64,000 nt of DNA from Gracilaria domingensis (taxonomy: Eukaryota; Rhodophyta; Florideophyceae; Gracilariales; Gracilariaceae): the NCBI GenBank assembly GCA_022539475.1, contig VCMS01000222.1, positions 62,001 through 126,000 on the forward strand. Reading direction: 5' to 3'. Below the pieces are notes generated by a model. The model made no database searches. It was not told the DNA's origin and saw only the letters and a program-made list of their open reading frames with translations. This document shows, one piece after another, positions 24,996 to 36,742 of the stretch. The translations under genes and the position numbers were made by a program. Each line of letters begins with the position of its first letter. The stretch's first letter is position 1.

Positions 24996-26376
24996 ACTAC
25001 TTTGATTACTTTTCTTGTGCATTCTGCACATTGCCATTCTTGGCTGTTACCCCATGGCATTTCTGCTTCCTGTTGGATTTGTCACCACCCGCGTTATTTT
25101 GTTACAAAAATGACGTCCACAGTAACTATCTTGTTTGTCGAGCATGTGTACGGCATCTACTAAGAGCGTCATGCACTGCTCCTAGGGAAACAACCTTCGA
25201 GAAATGGATGCGTATCATAGACAGATGTTCATATCCTGATGAGAAAAATTCAGATACTTTCCTTTTTTCTCTCATTTTTCAAACGCTTTGCGACACGGAA
25301 GCGCTCCAATTGAAGCACTTAAACAATGATGGCCATTTCTAAATTTTGTCCCAACCGTTCTTTCCATTTTCTAAAATTAGGAACGTCAACTCATTTGTTT
25401 GCGGCTTCCATCTGTATTCGTTTACAGATCACAAAGTAGATTTGGTCAAATAGAAAGCAAAGGAGCTCACGTTTTGTTTGCAAATCCAGTTTCTGACTTA
25501 GGCAAAAATCTCCACGTTATCACAGACTGGTTTTTAAATTTTTGATAGAAAGTCGGACAACAATTGAAATTAGTTCAAAAAGCGTTCGAAAAGCTTTGTT
25601 TTGGTTGCAGGAAAACAATCCTCTATACAAAGATATTGAGCTAGACGAAGACGCATTTGAAGATATAGATAAGCTAAATTCTTTAAAAGGTCCTGGCTCT
25701 TCGTTCAGATTCGTGGTCCCAGGTGAAGTACTTGAGAGCCCAGACAAAAGTTTAACATCTGTCACCAAAGCTAGGTTTGATGCTGACGAACTAAGCAAAG
25801 GACAGCAAGGTCCTATAGATATTGAGATTATCGAAGATCTTTCAAAGCTGGTAACAACCGGAATCGACGACGGCGGAAACGCTCATCATTGCGGATTACT
25901 GATTACATCAAATGCTACGATCTCTTCCGCATAGAAGAAATCATGTTCTTCCCTCATATGACGCCCCAGACTATTTGGAATCCTATTTTCCTGTTCTATT
26001 TCTTTATCGGAGAGGAGGTCCTGAAACAGTAGGCTGTCACCTTGGACTGTGGACGAAAGTCGCCCTTTCTGTTTATCGCTCAGGATTCGTTAATGACCTT
26101 GAATTCATCTTTTTCGTGCCTTCTGCTGTAAAGCGAAAGAGATTTACTGGGCTATGCACATATTCTCCTCTCCGAAGTGGTTCCAATCATGCTCTTAGAG
26201 AGGTGAAAGAACTTCTTTCAAGTTCGCTTCCATCTACAGTTATTGCAAGAAAAATCGACTCCCTCGTCCGCTCTGGAACGTTAAGTGCAACTTTCGAGAC
26301 GTTACGAGGCTCTCCCGCTTTCTGGGCCTGTCTGAAACGAAAATCCTGGCAAGATTTGGTCCGTGCTGTAGTATAG

Positions 26377-26937
26377 TGGCACGGGTCACTAGGAACGGGA
26401 GGAACGGTTCAAAGGATGAGAGTCCAACGGCGAGACCACTGGTGAAAAGGCGCAATGGGTGTACGCTATCTGTCGTGCCTACAGGAAACGGCGAGTGACG
26501 TGCCGATGGCTTGAAAACCTTAAGGTCTTTGATACGTGCTAACCTATGGGGTCAGATAGTTGCCAAGGGGTCTCTTGCTTTACTACAGGGGGAGGCGCAG
26601 CGCGAGCAGCCTAAGTATCGGCCGCGAGGCGCCTCGTTCTCGGCCGTCGTGCACTGTAACGCAGTGCACCACGTGTACTATCTACACTACCTATGGTACA
26701 AAAACTACTAGTTAGAAAATAGGAAACCACTGGGCCCAAAAAAGCTACACGTGTTCCACACGTCGTCCTTACCAACGGCGTCTGCTGCCATTCACTAGAT
26801 CCAGGTAGATAATTGAAAGGATTTAAAGCACCACACGTGCCAACTCTTTTATACATTGAGTGCAGCCGATTTAACAGATCTACATGTATACTGCGAAGCT
26901 GATGATTCACTTTCAATTTAAAGGGCAAGAGAGCTGA
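26377..26937. other. Insertion within the Helitron
   Basis: Helitron-type coding stops at the VRAVV end at 26376 and resumes at about 26945 (QIVADIFASNPVAAVTVF). The intervening GC-richer sequence carries GTGCACTGTAACGCAGTGCAC and CACGTGTAC words and no coding. It could be a solo LTR or MITE; its ends are not certain. Confidence 0.45.
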
Positions 26938-26939
26938 CA

Positions 26940-27250
26940 GCTACAGATCGTTGCGGATATATTCGCGTCAAACCCTGTTGCAGCAGTCACAGTATTTCAA
27001 AGCCGTGTTGCTTCCTTCATCAACAACTGTTTACTTGGAAAGCCTAAACCGTTCGGAAGTATTGGGGCCTATCTTGGAAGAATAGGACAAAAAACTCGCT
27101 TCTCTCCTCATCTCCATCTATTGAGATGGTTGAAAAAGAAATTCCCTAATGTTCTGCAAGCTACAGAAAGTTCTCCCATCGACATTGTCAGCTTTGTGGA
27201 ACTTTTCTAGACTGCCCATGTTCCTGAAGATATATCGACACCACAATCAC
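26940..27250 (+). pseudogene. Helitron Rep (HUH) domain remnant
   Basis: The frame reads VFQSRVASFINNCLLGKP, GSIGAYLGRIGQ, then RFSPHLHLLRWLKKKFP. The PHLHL part (codons at 27106-27120) is the two-histidine HUH motif of rolling-circle Rep nucleases, in the context RG-PH-H-L-W usual for Helitrons. A stop follows soon after (SFVELF-stop). Confidence 0.6.
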
Positions 27251-28310
27251 TTATTCCATACCCATCTTAATCTATTCCGCTTCGTGAGCATTTCTCTCTT
27301 GCAACACATCAGAAGATTATTTCTATCTCCTATATTCAGGAGGAAGATATGATATTATTTAGAGTCCATGCAATGCTTTGGGACTTGATGGTAGCAAAGA
27401 GAGCAATCAGGAACTTTGAAAGCTGTTTCTGGCCACTGAGTTCCACAAGTGCAACTACTATTGCACTGAAGAGAACAAACCCTGCAGATTTTTGTTTCCA
27501 TTTTGTCAGCAAACAAGCGGAAGTGTTTCTTATCGAAGTACTTCTGAAGGTTAGAAACAGTTCATATCTCTTGCTTCTAGATCTTCAACGTTCTTGAATG
27601 CTACTCATCCCATGCTAGTGAATATGCCACGTGCAAACACAGATGTTACTGTCATAATTGAAAATTCTATTTAGCAATCTATGTATGTCTGTAGTTATGC
27701 AGTCAAATCGGACAAGAATCCACTTTTTGATACCAAATATTTAAAGAGAAGAAGATAATTAGAGAGCGAAACCGAAAATCGAAAACTACTTGGATCTATT
27801 GCTCGCAATTCTGCCGGATCTAGAGCAATCGGTTCTTGAGAGGCAGTGGATTACGTCGTGAAAAATTCTATAACCTTCAGTTCCGCTTCAGTACAAAATA
27901 TTAACACGGATTTCATCACAAGATTTAGTGGAGCCCTATCTCCGGAAAAGAAGGAATCTGCGGAACTGAGCATTAACACAACACCAAATAGAAAGAATAT
28001 ACTGCCTCAATTGGGTGCAGATGACAAGCAGCTCTCTACAACAATCATGATCGCAATGAAAATGTTGAAAAATCACTATTGCACCGGGGAGTCCAACAAG
28101 GTCATTCAAAACTACATTCGTCAGCCAAACTCACTGGAAATGGTTTCAGCTTCACAGTTTCACGATTTATATACAACTAGAAAATTGATACACTCCGCTG
28201 TGAATTATGATGCCGAGATGCTCTTGAAAAATCCTGCAGAATTTGACTCTTATAATATGAGAGGTAATACTTGCTCCAGTCCAGAAGTAGTTCTGTATTA
28301 CAGCGTCGGC

Positions 28311-29754
28311 TGTGACAACGTACTATGCCCTGGTAAAGGAACAACTTGCGCAGCACCCACGCGGGGACGAAGGAGCACTCAACGGACGCTAGCAACGGGC
28401 CACGAGATAGGCGTGGAGCACCCCTAGTGACGGAAGGATGACCCTTTGGGAAACCAGACGATAAAGAAATCGGCTAGGGGGTGCTTGAGGTTTACTACGG
28501 TGAGCTCTGCCCGACGGGAGATGCTTAAGTGCACCTCCCACGGGCAGTAGCCACGTGTCGAAAGTAATAAACTATCTACGCATAAGGGGGGGGAGTCCCG
28601 AAGGGCGACACGACAACTGTCACGACCCAACACGTGTGGGACCCGAGGTGCACCCTGTGCACACTAACTACTACAAACTACTATTATGCACCCATCGGGA
28701 GGTGCATCTCACTGCACTACAGACTCCTCTTCTTAGGCCTGGCCTCGTCGCGAGGCTGGCCAAACATTCCGATTCGGGAAGCGACCGCGACTGCAGCCTT
28801 CACTGAACAACAATTCCCAGTCCACCAAGATCCCATTTGGGCGACCATCGTACGCGACGCAACGCACGAGAGAGCGGCACGAAGCACCCGTGATGGGAAC
28901 ACAACCAGCAAAGCGAGCAACATGACGAGCCCCGTCCTGCCTTCTCTTGAATTCCAAATTGGGTGACGAATGAGCGCACGAGCGCGGCGGCCAGATAGGC
29001 ATATCCTCGATTAGTGAATAGGCCAGGATCGGCTGATTTCCTGAACGGTTACTTGCAAAGCGAATCAAGAAATACCTGCCGGAAATTACCCTCCCAGATG
29101 GGATCGTAAACAGCGATTCTTTGTTTTGCCCGTAGCTCGGAAACGCGGGCGTTTCAGCGGCTCGCAATACCCGATTTGGGGTGCGCGGCACATCAAAATA
29201 CATATAATGTTTTGATCATGCCAGACCGCGTCCCTACGGGCAATACTGTATGCCCCATCGGCTACCCACAGTCGTGGGCCACTTGGCGTTTGGCTGGCTT
29301 GCAACGGCGCATAGCGGCGTGCGCGCTTGTGCATGGCGCGCGTGTGTCCTATGTGGGTGGTGCGAGCGTGCAACGGCGCGTTCGTGGCCAACGCGGCCGA
29401 CCCGTGCATGAAACGGCGCGTGCCAGCGATGCCGCAGGCTGCACAGGGTGTGCACAGTCCTCAAAAGGTCGGCCGCTCGGTTCTGCGAGTGTTCCAAATC
29501 GTCCTAGATCATCCCAAAGGAGTCCAAACTTCTCCGAAGGTGTTGCAAAGCCTTTCAAAGGCCTTCGCGAAATCCATAGGAACTTTGAAAGCGCGCTATC
29601 CCGCCTGCAAAAATTGTGGCCGCCATGGCCGGGGGAAGACTATGCCAAAATTTAACTTACCCAAAACGGAAAAAGTACTCCAAAGTCCTCGAAAGAGGTT
29701 GCGTTCAGTTGCGCGATCGTGCGCGGTCGCGTCGCGCGCGAAAGCGAGCGACAA
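28311..29754. other. Repeat-like, non-coding stretch
   Basis: GC-rich, with short inverted words around 28440-28700 (GGTGCA, CACGTG, GCACCC) that look like LTR or MITE debris. From 29,200 it has many GCGC words. No coherent reading frame is supported. Confidence 0.4.
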
Positions 29755-31668
29755 AGGTAAAGGGAATGTTTTTGAGAGGCTCCTAGGAGTCTCTTGAGGG
29801 CGGGTAACCGTACCACCAGAATTTCACCACTGCAGACCCATCATGGGCCACACCCTCGTCGAGGACGTTCTCTACAACCCATTCGCGGGAATCGTCGCTT
29901 TCTTCTTAGAGGAGTTCAGGTGGCAAATCAACGTCTGGGAGAGGTGTCCCAGAGGGTTCAGGCAAGGTCGTAGGATCGACCGAGACCTGTTTAGGGCCAG
30001 TAGACTGTGGCTCAGAAGGAGCGTTCCTAGTGGGGTCAGCTGTCTCGGAAACCGGCGTCGTCGTTCCCTGTGGGGCTGATGCGGGCTGAGGCGACTCCGG
30101 CTGTGTCGTTGGTGACTCAGGATCCCGTGGGGTTTTCGTGACACGGTCGATGAAGACTGTGTCGTGCAGGTCGGCGTCCAAAATGGTCACGATTGTGTCT
30201 GTAGCTTTGACAACCCGAAAGGGACCAGTTGTTCTAGAAAGAAGCTTGAGGGAGATACCTTCTTCATCCGCAGTCTCCGTTGTTTTCCGCGGAGGGCGGT
30301 CTAGAAAGACGTAGTCCCCAGGGAAAAATGAGAGCTGAGCCCGTACACGGGAATCAAAGTCGGCCTTGTGGCGCTGCTGGGCACGGTCCATTGTCGCTTT
30401 TGCCTTCGAAAGGAGATACCGAATACGCGCGCGTGTCTAATGTTTCACTGTAACCGAGTTCAAATTCTCAGACCCAGCTGGGGAGATAGCGGTAGTTGAG
30501 GCCTCCATGACGATCCCAGGTGGGTGTCGCGTTAGCACCAAGTCAAAAGGTGTCGTCTCCGTGGTTCCATGAACCTGGAAGTTGTACGCGAAGACCAAGG
30601 GCTGGACGAAATCATCCCGGTCTTACTGGTGCTCAGAAACGTAATGCCTGAGGCGTCCCACAAGGTTTCGATTAAAACGCTCGGCCTGCTCGTTAGTCTG
30701 CGAGTGGTAGGCCTCCGTCAGCAAATGACGCAAACCTAGATCCCCGCAAAGGTCTTCAAAGAATTTCGCGACGAACTGCGGTCCGTTATCGGTTAGCAAG
30801 TACTGAGGTGCCCCATATGGAAATATTTAATGCTCCAAGATGGCAAGTGCGATGTTGTTAGCTTCTGTAGCCCGCAAGGGAATGGCGCGAGCCAGCTTGG
30901 AGAAGCGATCAGTAATGACCAGAATAAAGCGATTCCCATGTGCGGTCTTCGTGACTGGCCCCAATGTGTCCATGGCGAAAAATTCAAGAGGACCCGCTGC
31001 GGGAAATAGCTTCAGATACTTCTGATGCTTGTGATGCGTAGCTCACGTCGCAGCGCATGACCGGCAATCCTTGACGGTCTGATAAACGTCATTCGCCATG
31101 AATGGCCATTAGAAGTCCCGTCTGAGGGTCGCGTACACTTTCTTCCCTCCAGGGTGACCAGCCAATCTTGGATAATGCGATAGATAGAGTACGCGGTCCC
31201 GCAGGGTTGGAGGAACCAGGCACTGAATTGCACCGTCCAGGGGTGATGCCCTTGAAAGGAAACAATGATGATCGTACCCGAAGCCGGACTGGGGCTGTCC
31301 AACAGATTCAGCGATACCCTTACACCACGCGTCGCTGGTGTGCTCTGCCAAGAGTTCACCCGTTAGGATAGGCAGTACTTCCGTTTGCTCCGTGTTCACG
31401 GCCAGTACATCATCATCCCCTAAGGGTTTGTTAGCGCTGTCAAAGTCCTCCCAATCAATGAGGACGTTCTCGTAAAGAGTCCCCCCTTCTTGGACTGTAG
31501 CCACGAGGCAATCACAGTCCCAGTCAGGTTCCATCGCGAAGCAAGGGATGTCGTCCTCAAGAGGTCCGTCATCGAGACCCTCGGTCTCCAAACGGGACAG
31601 CTCGTCCGCAGCTTGGTGCTTGACACCCGTGCGATGCACTACGTCAAAGTCAAACTCTGTGTAACACT
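29755..31668 (-). pseudogene. Gypsy RNase H tail, integrase and chromodomain
   Basis: It starts with YTEFDFDVVHRTGVKHQAAD, the usual end of gypsy RNase H, then the integrase zinc region (LYLSHYPRLAGHPGGKK and CRSCA). The DDE core shows FAMDTLGP and LLTDNGPQF with AYHSQTNEQAERFN. A GPFRVV motif marks the C-terminal integrase domain. A linker rich in Pro/Thr leads to the chromodomain ENVLDEG, WWYGYPPSRDS-stop-EPLKNI. At least five in-frame stops (for example after RRDF, LEH, SEHQ and RDS) make it non-functional. Confidence 0.85.
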
Positions 31669-31877
31669 ATGATGGTTGAGTGAAGTCTGGCCTTCTCCGA
31701 TGGAGGGGAAGGCCGGCTGACGCTCCTTTAATACAGATCTTGTAGCAGTCCACAGATGTCTACAACTATCCTACAAGATGTCTACTGTCTCTGACTGTCT
31801 CGTAACACGTCAGCTACAAGCCAAGCACGGTGATGAGGCGTGACTTCGGCTTGTAGGCTGTCCTCTGTGCTACACTC
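31669..31877. mobile_element. Short insertion in gypsy RNase H
   Basis: The RNase H frame is cut between RLARWRLRLSE and YTEFDFDVV by about 210 bp. The borders show similar words, TGTGTAACAC on the left and TGTGCTACAC on the right, which could be a slightly diverged target-site duplication. No coding content. Confidence 0.5.
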
Positions 31878-32000
31878 TGATAAGCGTAGGCGCCAGCGTG
31901 CGAGTCTTCCGGTACAGTCGGCCAAATTAAGGATCCATCTCAGCGAGTGGTGGTCAGTCCTTGTTAGAACACTGGGTCTGAGGTTGAACAATGGTTGAGA
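31878..32000 (-). pseudogene. Gypsy RNase H fragment
   Basis: SVLTRTDHHSLRWILNLADC then GRLARWRLRL, the central RNase H segment of a gypsy Pol. It continues the fragment at 32516-32990 after a 515-bp insertion. Confidence 0.8.
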
Positions 32001-32515
32001 ACGTGAACGATGGTGACTGCCGAGGAGAGTTCGGGCAGTCGACCAGGGTTTATATGGAGAATCGGACCTTCGAAAATAAGGTCGCTAACGCAGCTTTCTA
32101 GAATATCCCTCAAACTAATGTGTCTACGAGTACTGGCCCTTGGGTCGGAATTAGTGTAGAAACTGTGCGTAGAAATCGACAGTGGAGTCTTCTAGAAGCT
32201 TCTAGAAGTTCCTGCAACGTGTCCATTTGTAGAAGTTCCAGCAAGGCACCGAAACTATGAAGTCAGTCATGACGTCAACTGACGAGGCAGACATCACACG
32301 TGACATGTCTTGGTAACATTATGACAACTAATGTCAAACAAAGACTCTGAGGATCATTAGGGTATCAAATCGGATCGCTAGACCACGGGGAATTCAAAGA
32401 AAGCATCAAAACATTAAATGACTAACTAAAAGCATAGCAATATAACAAATTCAAATAAGAACATGACCAGAATTAACGAAATCCTAACAGTCCTCACAGT
32501 GATTCTTTCAACTTC
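32001..32515. mobile_element. ~515-bp insertion in gypsy RNase H
   Basis: It lies between LLLRPYLE and LRPSVLTRTDHH of the RNase H. It contains TCTAGAAGCTTCTAGAAG and related inverted words, and is AT-rich toward its right side. It may be a solo LTR or non-autonomous element. Confidence 0.45.
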
Positions 32516-32990
32516 CAGATATGGCCTTAAAAGAAGCATCGACCACACAACCGCGAGACATTCCTTCTCGGTGGTTGTGTTCTTCCGCTCCGCCCCCGAG
32601 AGAGAACGGCTCCAATACCCAACGGGTTTTTACTCCTTCCCATCGGGTTGTTGTTGGAGTAAAGTACAGCCAACCTGGACATCGCACGCGTCGGTGTCCC
32701 GCAGGTACGGACGTCCCGGTACGGGTAAAGCCATAACTGGTGGGGAGATCAGTCTATCTCGTAACTCCTGCAAGTCCTCGTACTCTTCATCGTTGAGTAT
32801 CCCAAAAATATCGGGTTGTCCCTTCTCAAGTTTCCTGTTCAAAGGTGCAGCAATGCGAGTGAAGTTAGGGACAAGCCTTCGAAACACATTGCACAGTCCG
32901 ACAAAGGAGCGGATTCCCGTTTGGGTCGTGGGCAATTTAGCCTGCCTAATGGCATCGCACGTCTTCTCGGAAACCTGCTGGGAACTGCAG
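32516..32990 (-). pseudogene. Gypsy RT thumb to RNase H start
   Basis: VSEKTCDAIRQAKLPTTQTG, GIRSFVGLCNVFRRLVPNF, and later NTTTEKECLAVVWSMLLLRP. This continues directly from the RT fragment at 36075-36742 if the 3.1-kb insertion is removed. A stop occurs after QQQPDGKE. Confidence 0.8.
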
Positions 32991-33182
32991 GAATCGAGCA
33001 AAATAGAAAACATTTTTCTTTGAAGACTTCGTTTCTTTGAAAGCAACTTTTGGACAAAGTAAAATGCAACAATACGTAAAACTAAGTATTTAAATCCAAA
33101 CATATCAATAGTATGTTCAAAGAGAAGTATAGCACTGCAATAATCATTTTATGCTTTGAGTGACAGAGTATGCGGATTTCTT

Positions 33183-34053
33183 TTAAGGATTGAACACACG
33201 AAACAGTTTTGCACCACTTTGAAGAAAAACTTGCACAACATTAGCAACTGCAAAAAAACATGTCGAATGTCTAAGCCGATTGTGACGATACCTGTGATCA
33301 AGTATATTAAACTTCTTAAAATATCGGTTTAACGCCTCGTGCCTTGCTCTCAATCTTTGGTGTACATTTCCCTCATGATTTGGAACATCAGTATATTTAA
33401 AACATCGCGGATCACCGTATCCGTTATCTGTGACAACCTTTTCTCCGGCTCCAAGCCTCTCCTTCAGATTTCCGCGAAATATTCGAATGTCTGGAAACGA
33501 TCCACAAGGATAACCCCCATTGACCCACACAATAAACCCACTATCCACTCTAAGTCCAATTTCGTACCGTTAACCTGCTCCCCGAAATTTATGGGAGTAC
33601 CACATTCTAGAAAACGGAGAAGGTTCGTTAATGGGACAGTCGGTGCAGTCCACGGAAATAAAACAGGAATAGAACTTTTTAGAGCACAACCTATTCTGTA
33701 GCTTAATCTGCATTCACATTGTCAGGATTATTCAAAAATATGTGTAAATATATAAGAGTTTTACGTACAACTTTTAGTTGGGATAACAATCTCACAAACA
33801 CCCAAGACCATTTTCGAAATGTTCTCTCGTCCACACCAGTAAAAACGGTATTGACTGCCTCAGGGTTGTATTGTTTGAGAAAAGGAAGCGCCCAGAGAAG
33901 ATGTTTTGGTGATGATCCATCTGGCAGAGAAGGACGCAGTTTGTTCCATAAAAGAGAACAAACGTAGTAATCAGTTCCGAATAAACAAACAAATCGCCTG
34001 CTTGAGTTGATACTCCTTCGTCGTTTCCTAATGCTCGGTAGAGCAAAGAACAC
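33183..34053 (-). pseudogene. PIF/Harbinger-like DDE transposase
   Basis: N-terminal part (33703-34053): FGTDYYVCSLLWNKLRP, PKHLLWALPFLKQYNPEA, DERTFRKWSWVFVRLLSQL. C-terminal part (33183-33700): SVDCTDCPINEP (first catalytic Asp), KFRGAG-stop-RYEIGLRV, GGYPCGSFPDIRIF, VVTDNGYGDPR (second Asp), RARHEALNRYFKKF (Glu), and a final CFFAVANVVQVF. This is the DDE_Tnp_4 layout of PIF/Harbinger transposases. It is inactivated by a TAA at about 33570 and a frame change at about 33705. Confidence 0.75.
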
Positions 34054-34059
34054 ATTGCA

Positions 34060-35030
34060 AAACGTAGACCTATTAGCTGGTAGGACATATCATTGTCTTA
34101 CAAGAGGAAAGACTACTTTTAATTTTTCAATTTTAGATAAAAGCACTTCAGGTACTTTCAAGCTTTGGTTTCGCTCTTGAACTTACGGAATTGCCTTAGA
34201 TTCTTATTTTGCAATGAAAGGCTTCTGAACACATCACAATGTACTACATGATAACTTACCTATAAAACCCACTTTGTGTCGTCCGATTGTTCTTTGTACG
34301 CCTAAAAGGTGCGAATATCACTACGAGCATTAATTGCGTACACTGTTTTCTTCGAATAAATGAAGAAAAAACTGATGTCTGGAAACCCATTTCAAAGACT
34401 CGGGAGCTACAACATTGTTAAATATGAGAAGTTTTGAAAACTTTACTATATGTATGAACAAAAATCTTCTTTCGAAGTGAGAATTCTTCTTATATTCAAT
34501 ATTACTTGTACACTAAAACCATGTGCCATTACAACCACCAACGATAGAGAATAGGGCGCAACTATCTTTTGCATAGAAGAAGCTACAGATACCCATCACA
34601 ATGCATCAACGGGAAGTGTGTTATGATGTGTGATGACTTCGTAATGTATCACAACATTGTAAGGAAAAGCTTTGTAAGTTGAAAGTTTTACACACGTCAC
34701 AGTTGAAATATATTTTAATTGTGTATAAACCCCTCACAATCTCCGGCTATCTCAGCTTTTATACATCTTTCATGGCCCTCAGAACTTGTCAAGTGAGGGA
34801 CAATTTTGCTCACGCAAGTTTGACGAAGTGTTTGTTCTTAATTTGTTCTATGTAAGACCTTATCTGCTTTCGAAACTGTCTGAGTCTCATACATTTCGCT
34901 GTACAATCTGATGGACTCCAAGCATTGACACACTATCCTTTCACAGAGAAACCTACTTAATGCGGACAGATTGCGTACCATGAAGTAAACTGAGACGTTA
35001 CTTCATCGACATCACCTCATCCACAACGAA
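34060..35030. other. Non-coding part of the nested element
   Basis: AT-rich sequence between the transposase and the plus-strand frame, with only short frames. Probably a shared upstream region for two divergent element genes. Confidence 0.4.
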
Positions 35031-35035
35031 GAAAT

Positions 35036-35569
35036 ATGTCCCACAAACGCACAGTTCCTCGTCTAACGGAGTCTGCAGCGGCCGTTAAGCGCCTTCGGCA
35101 GATGTTCCGAACGGGGGAATTAACTGGAGATGAAAACGCAAGCGAGGTTAAAAAAATGGATCCCGTTTTCAAGCCATACAAAAGTACTACGTTTCGTTTG
35201 CGATATGGCAAGATTCGAACTGAGATGCTAGGTCATGTCCGTAAGTGAACTTTTAATCGATATCATCTTTTATGACATGCATCTGACGGTAGCTTAAAAC
35301 CTGTATTATCTGCGTTTGTCGCACGAACGACGGAAGATGACGACATTGCACCACAACCAAGATTGAAAAACACAGAGCCATCAGAAGATATTGTGCGGAA
35401 CGATCATTTTGAAACATCTGAAAATAGCCATGGCAGAGAGTTCAAACCTATTTGGTTAATTTCAGAGTGGGAGCATGACGAATCGACGATTAAATATATA
35501 TCTTTGGCAATTTTATTTCCTTCAAGTGTTCACGAAGACCATATTGTGCCACAAGTTGTGGAAGATTGA
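35036..35569 (+). CDS. Two-exon hypothetical protein, possible accessory ORF of the nested element
   Basis: Exon 1 (35036-35240) starts MSHKRTVPRLTESAAAVKRL. A canonical GTAAGT donor at 35241 and an AG at 35335-35336 define a 96-nt intron. Joining them keeps the frame (a CAT codon spans the junction) and leads into DDIAPQPRLKNTEPSED and on to the stop at 35567-35569, about 145 aa. The protein is basic at first, with FKPYKSTTFRLRYGKIR, then acidic. Harbinger elements usually encode a second, DNA-binding protein next to the transposase, and this position fits, but no Myb/SANT motif is visible. The in-frame text continues after the stop (YVLELKVQWPTT), so the true protein may be longer. Confidence 0.4.
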
Positions 35570-35910
35570 TACGTTCTGGAACTGAAAGTTCAGTGGCCCA
35601 CAACGATGGTGAACATGGCTGTCTTGCACAAAAAGTGGTTATCAAAGCAGTTTCAGGCATGTTGAAATATCATCCCATGATTTTAGGTTTTAACAGAAGC
35701 CTAAAGGCGTTGAGAGAGTCTGCCTCGGATTGTGTCTATTCTGTGTGTAGGATAGAATTGCCGTTTGCTGTGGAAACGCACATACCTCGAAAAGAGCTAT
35801 TGGATTTTACTGATGGATCTACGGTTTTTCACATTGACCTGAAAGCGCCGGATGATTCTTATGCTAAGAACCAAAGTATTACTAGAACGCAAGTAGATGA
35901 TACTTTCTAA
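35566..35910 (+). pseudogene. Continuation of the accessory frame
   Basis: A 114-aa frame ending FHIDLKAPDDSYAKNQ with protein-like composition (PFAVETHIPRKELLDF). It follows the two-exon frame in another phase, so it may be a further exon or the frameshifted end of the same gene. No domain recognised. Confidence 0.25.
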
Positions 35911-36074
35911 TAATTCATCCTAATTTTTCTAATGTGCATTAAAATGTTTTTGATCTTTGTTTATGAGAAGTTCTGACTACGTACCTGAGGTAGTAGTTAA
36001 ATTTCTGAAGTACAGTACTCTCCAAATTCCATATCGGATTGCCATATTTGAATATGCATCTGTCTCCCGCAATT

Positions 36075-36742
36075 CCCAGATTTCCGGGCCGGACTACATG
36101 TCCAAGGTAGTCCACGGAGGTCTGGAAGAAGAAGCATTTCTTCAGCTCCAGAGTGACTCCAGCGTCCCGTAAAAGGGTCAGCACGTGGCGAACGTGCCGG
36201 AACTGCTCTTCCACCGAGCGGAAGTAGATGATGACGTCATCCAAGTACACCAGAGCCTACTGCCACTTGACCTTATTCAGGATGATGTCCAGCGCCCTCT
36301 GAAAGGTAGTGGGCGCATTCTACGACCCGAAGGGCATTCGCGTAAAGAGGTACACACCCATGTGGGACGTGAATGTCGTCTTGTCGCGATCTTCTTCCGC
36401 AATCTCAACCTGCCAACACCCACTGTTTGCGTCAACGGTTGAGAAGATGGTGGCTTTTCCAAGGGAATCAGTACGCTCATCCATGCGCGGGATGGGGCAT
36501 GCGTCCCGAAGGATCATGGTGTTGAGCTGGCGGTAGTCAATTCAGAACCGCCAGCTACCGTCTTTCTTCTGGGAAAACACTACAGGGCTCGCCCATTCGG
36601 CCTTCGAAGGTTCGATGACACCCGACTCCAACATGCGTTGGACCTCGAGGCCTTTCATTGCTCTGGTCTTGTGCCCAGCCCTGTAGGGAACTTGACGCCC
36701 CGGTTTTGAACCCGGTTCTAGTACAATCCTGAATGCCTGAAG
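36075..36742 (-). pseudogene. Gypsy reverse transcriptase fragment
   Basis: VQRMLESGVIEPSKAEWASP, VVFSQKKDGSWRF-stop-IDYRQLN, TIFSTVDANSGCWQVEI, TFTSHMGVYLFTRMPFG, and the catalytic YLDDVII (YxDD) motif are in order. Stops occur at RF-stop-ID and KWQ-stop-AL. The coding sequence is cut on the left at about 36075 by the nested element and begins abruptly at about 36742. Confidence 0.85.

Larger units (their letters stand above)
25500..28310 (+). mobile_element. Degenerate Helitron
   Basis: Three consecutive coding remnants read in the same direction. 25542-25934 contains ALFWLQENNPLYKDIELD, the style of the DUF6570-like N-terminal region of Helitron proteins. 25912-26376 has PDYLESYFPVLFLYRRGGPE and ends LRGSPAFWACLKRKSW, matching the N-terminal Helitron-like domain. 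26940-27250 has the Rep part with the HUH motif. Frames are broken by stops and shifts, and a ~560-bp insertion separates the second and third pieces. The helicase half is not recognisable. A frame at 27846-28310 may belong to it. The element ends were not located. Confidence 0.65.
33000..36070 (-). mobile_element. PIF/Harbinger-type element nested in the gypsy element
   Basis: Fills the gap between two parts of one RT frame (YLGHVVRPGNLGIAG and VSEKTCDAIRQ). It carries a PIF/Harbinger-type transposase on the minus strand and a plus-strand two-exon frame. Inverted ends and the target duplication were not resolved by eye, so the limits are approximate to some tens of bases. Confidence 0.65.
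29755..36742 (-). mobile_element. Ty3/gypsy chromovirus, broken by nested insertions
   Basis: Read on the minus strand the order is reverse transcriptase (36742-36075), rest of RT/RNase H (32990-32516), RNase H (32000-31878), RNase H tail plus integrase (31668-29900), then chromodomain (29900-29755). This is the Ty3/gypsy Pol order with the C-terminal chromodomain of chromoviruses. Gag, protease and the N-terminal RT part are missing. Three insertions separate the pieces: a ~3.1-kb element (33.0-36.07 kb), ~515 bp (32.00-32.52 kb) and ~210 bp (31.67-31.88 kb). Several nonsense codons are present. Confidence 0.85.
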
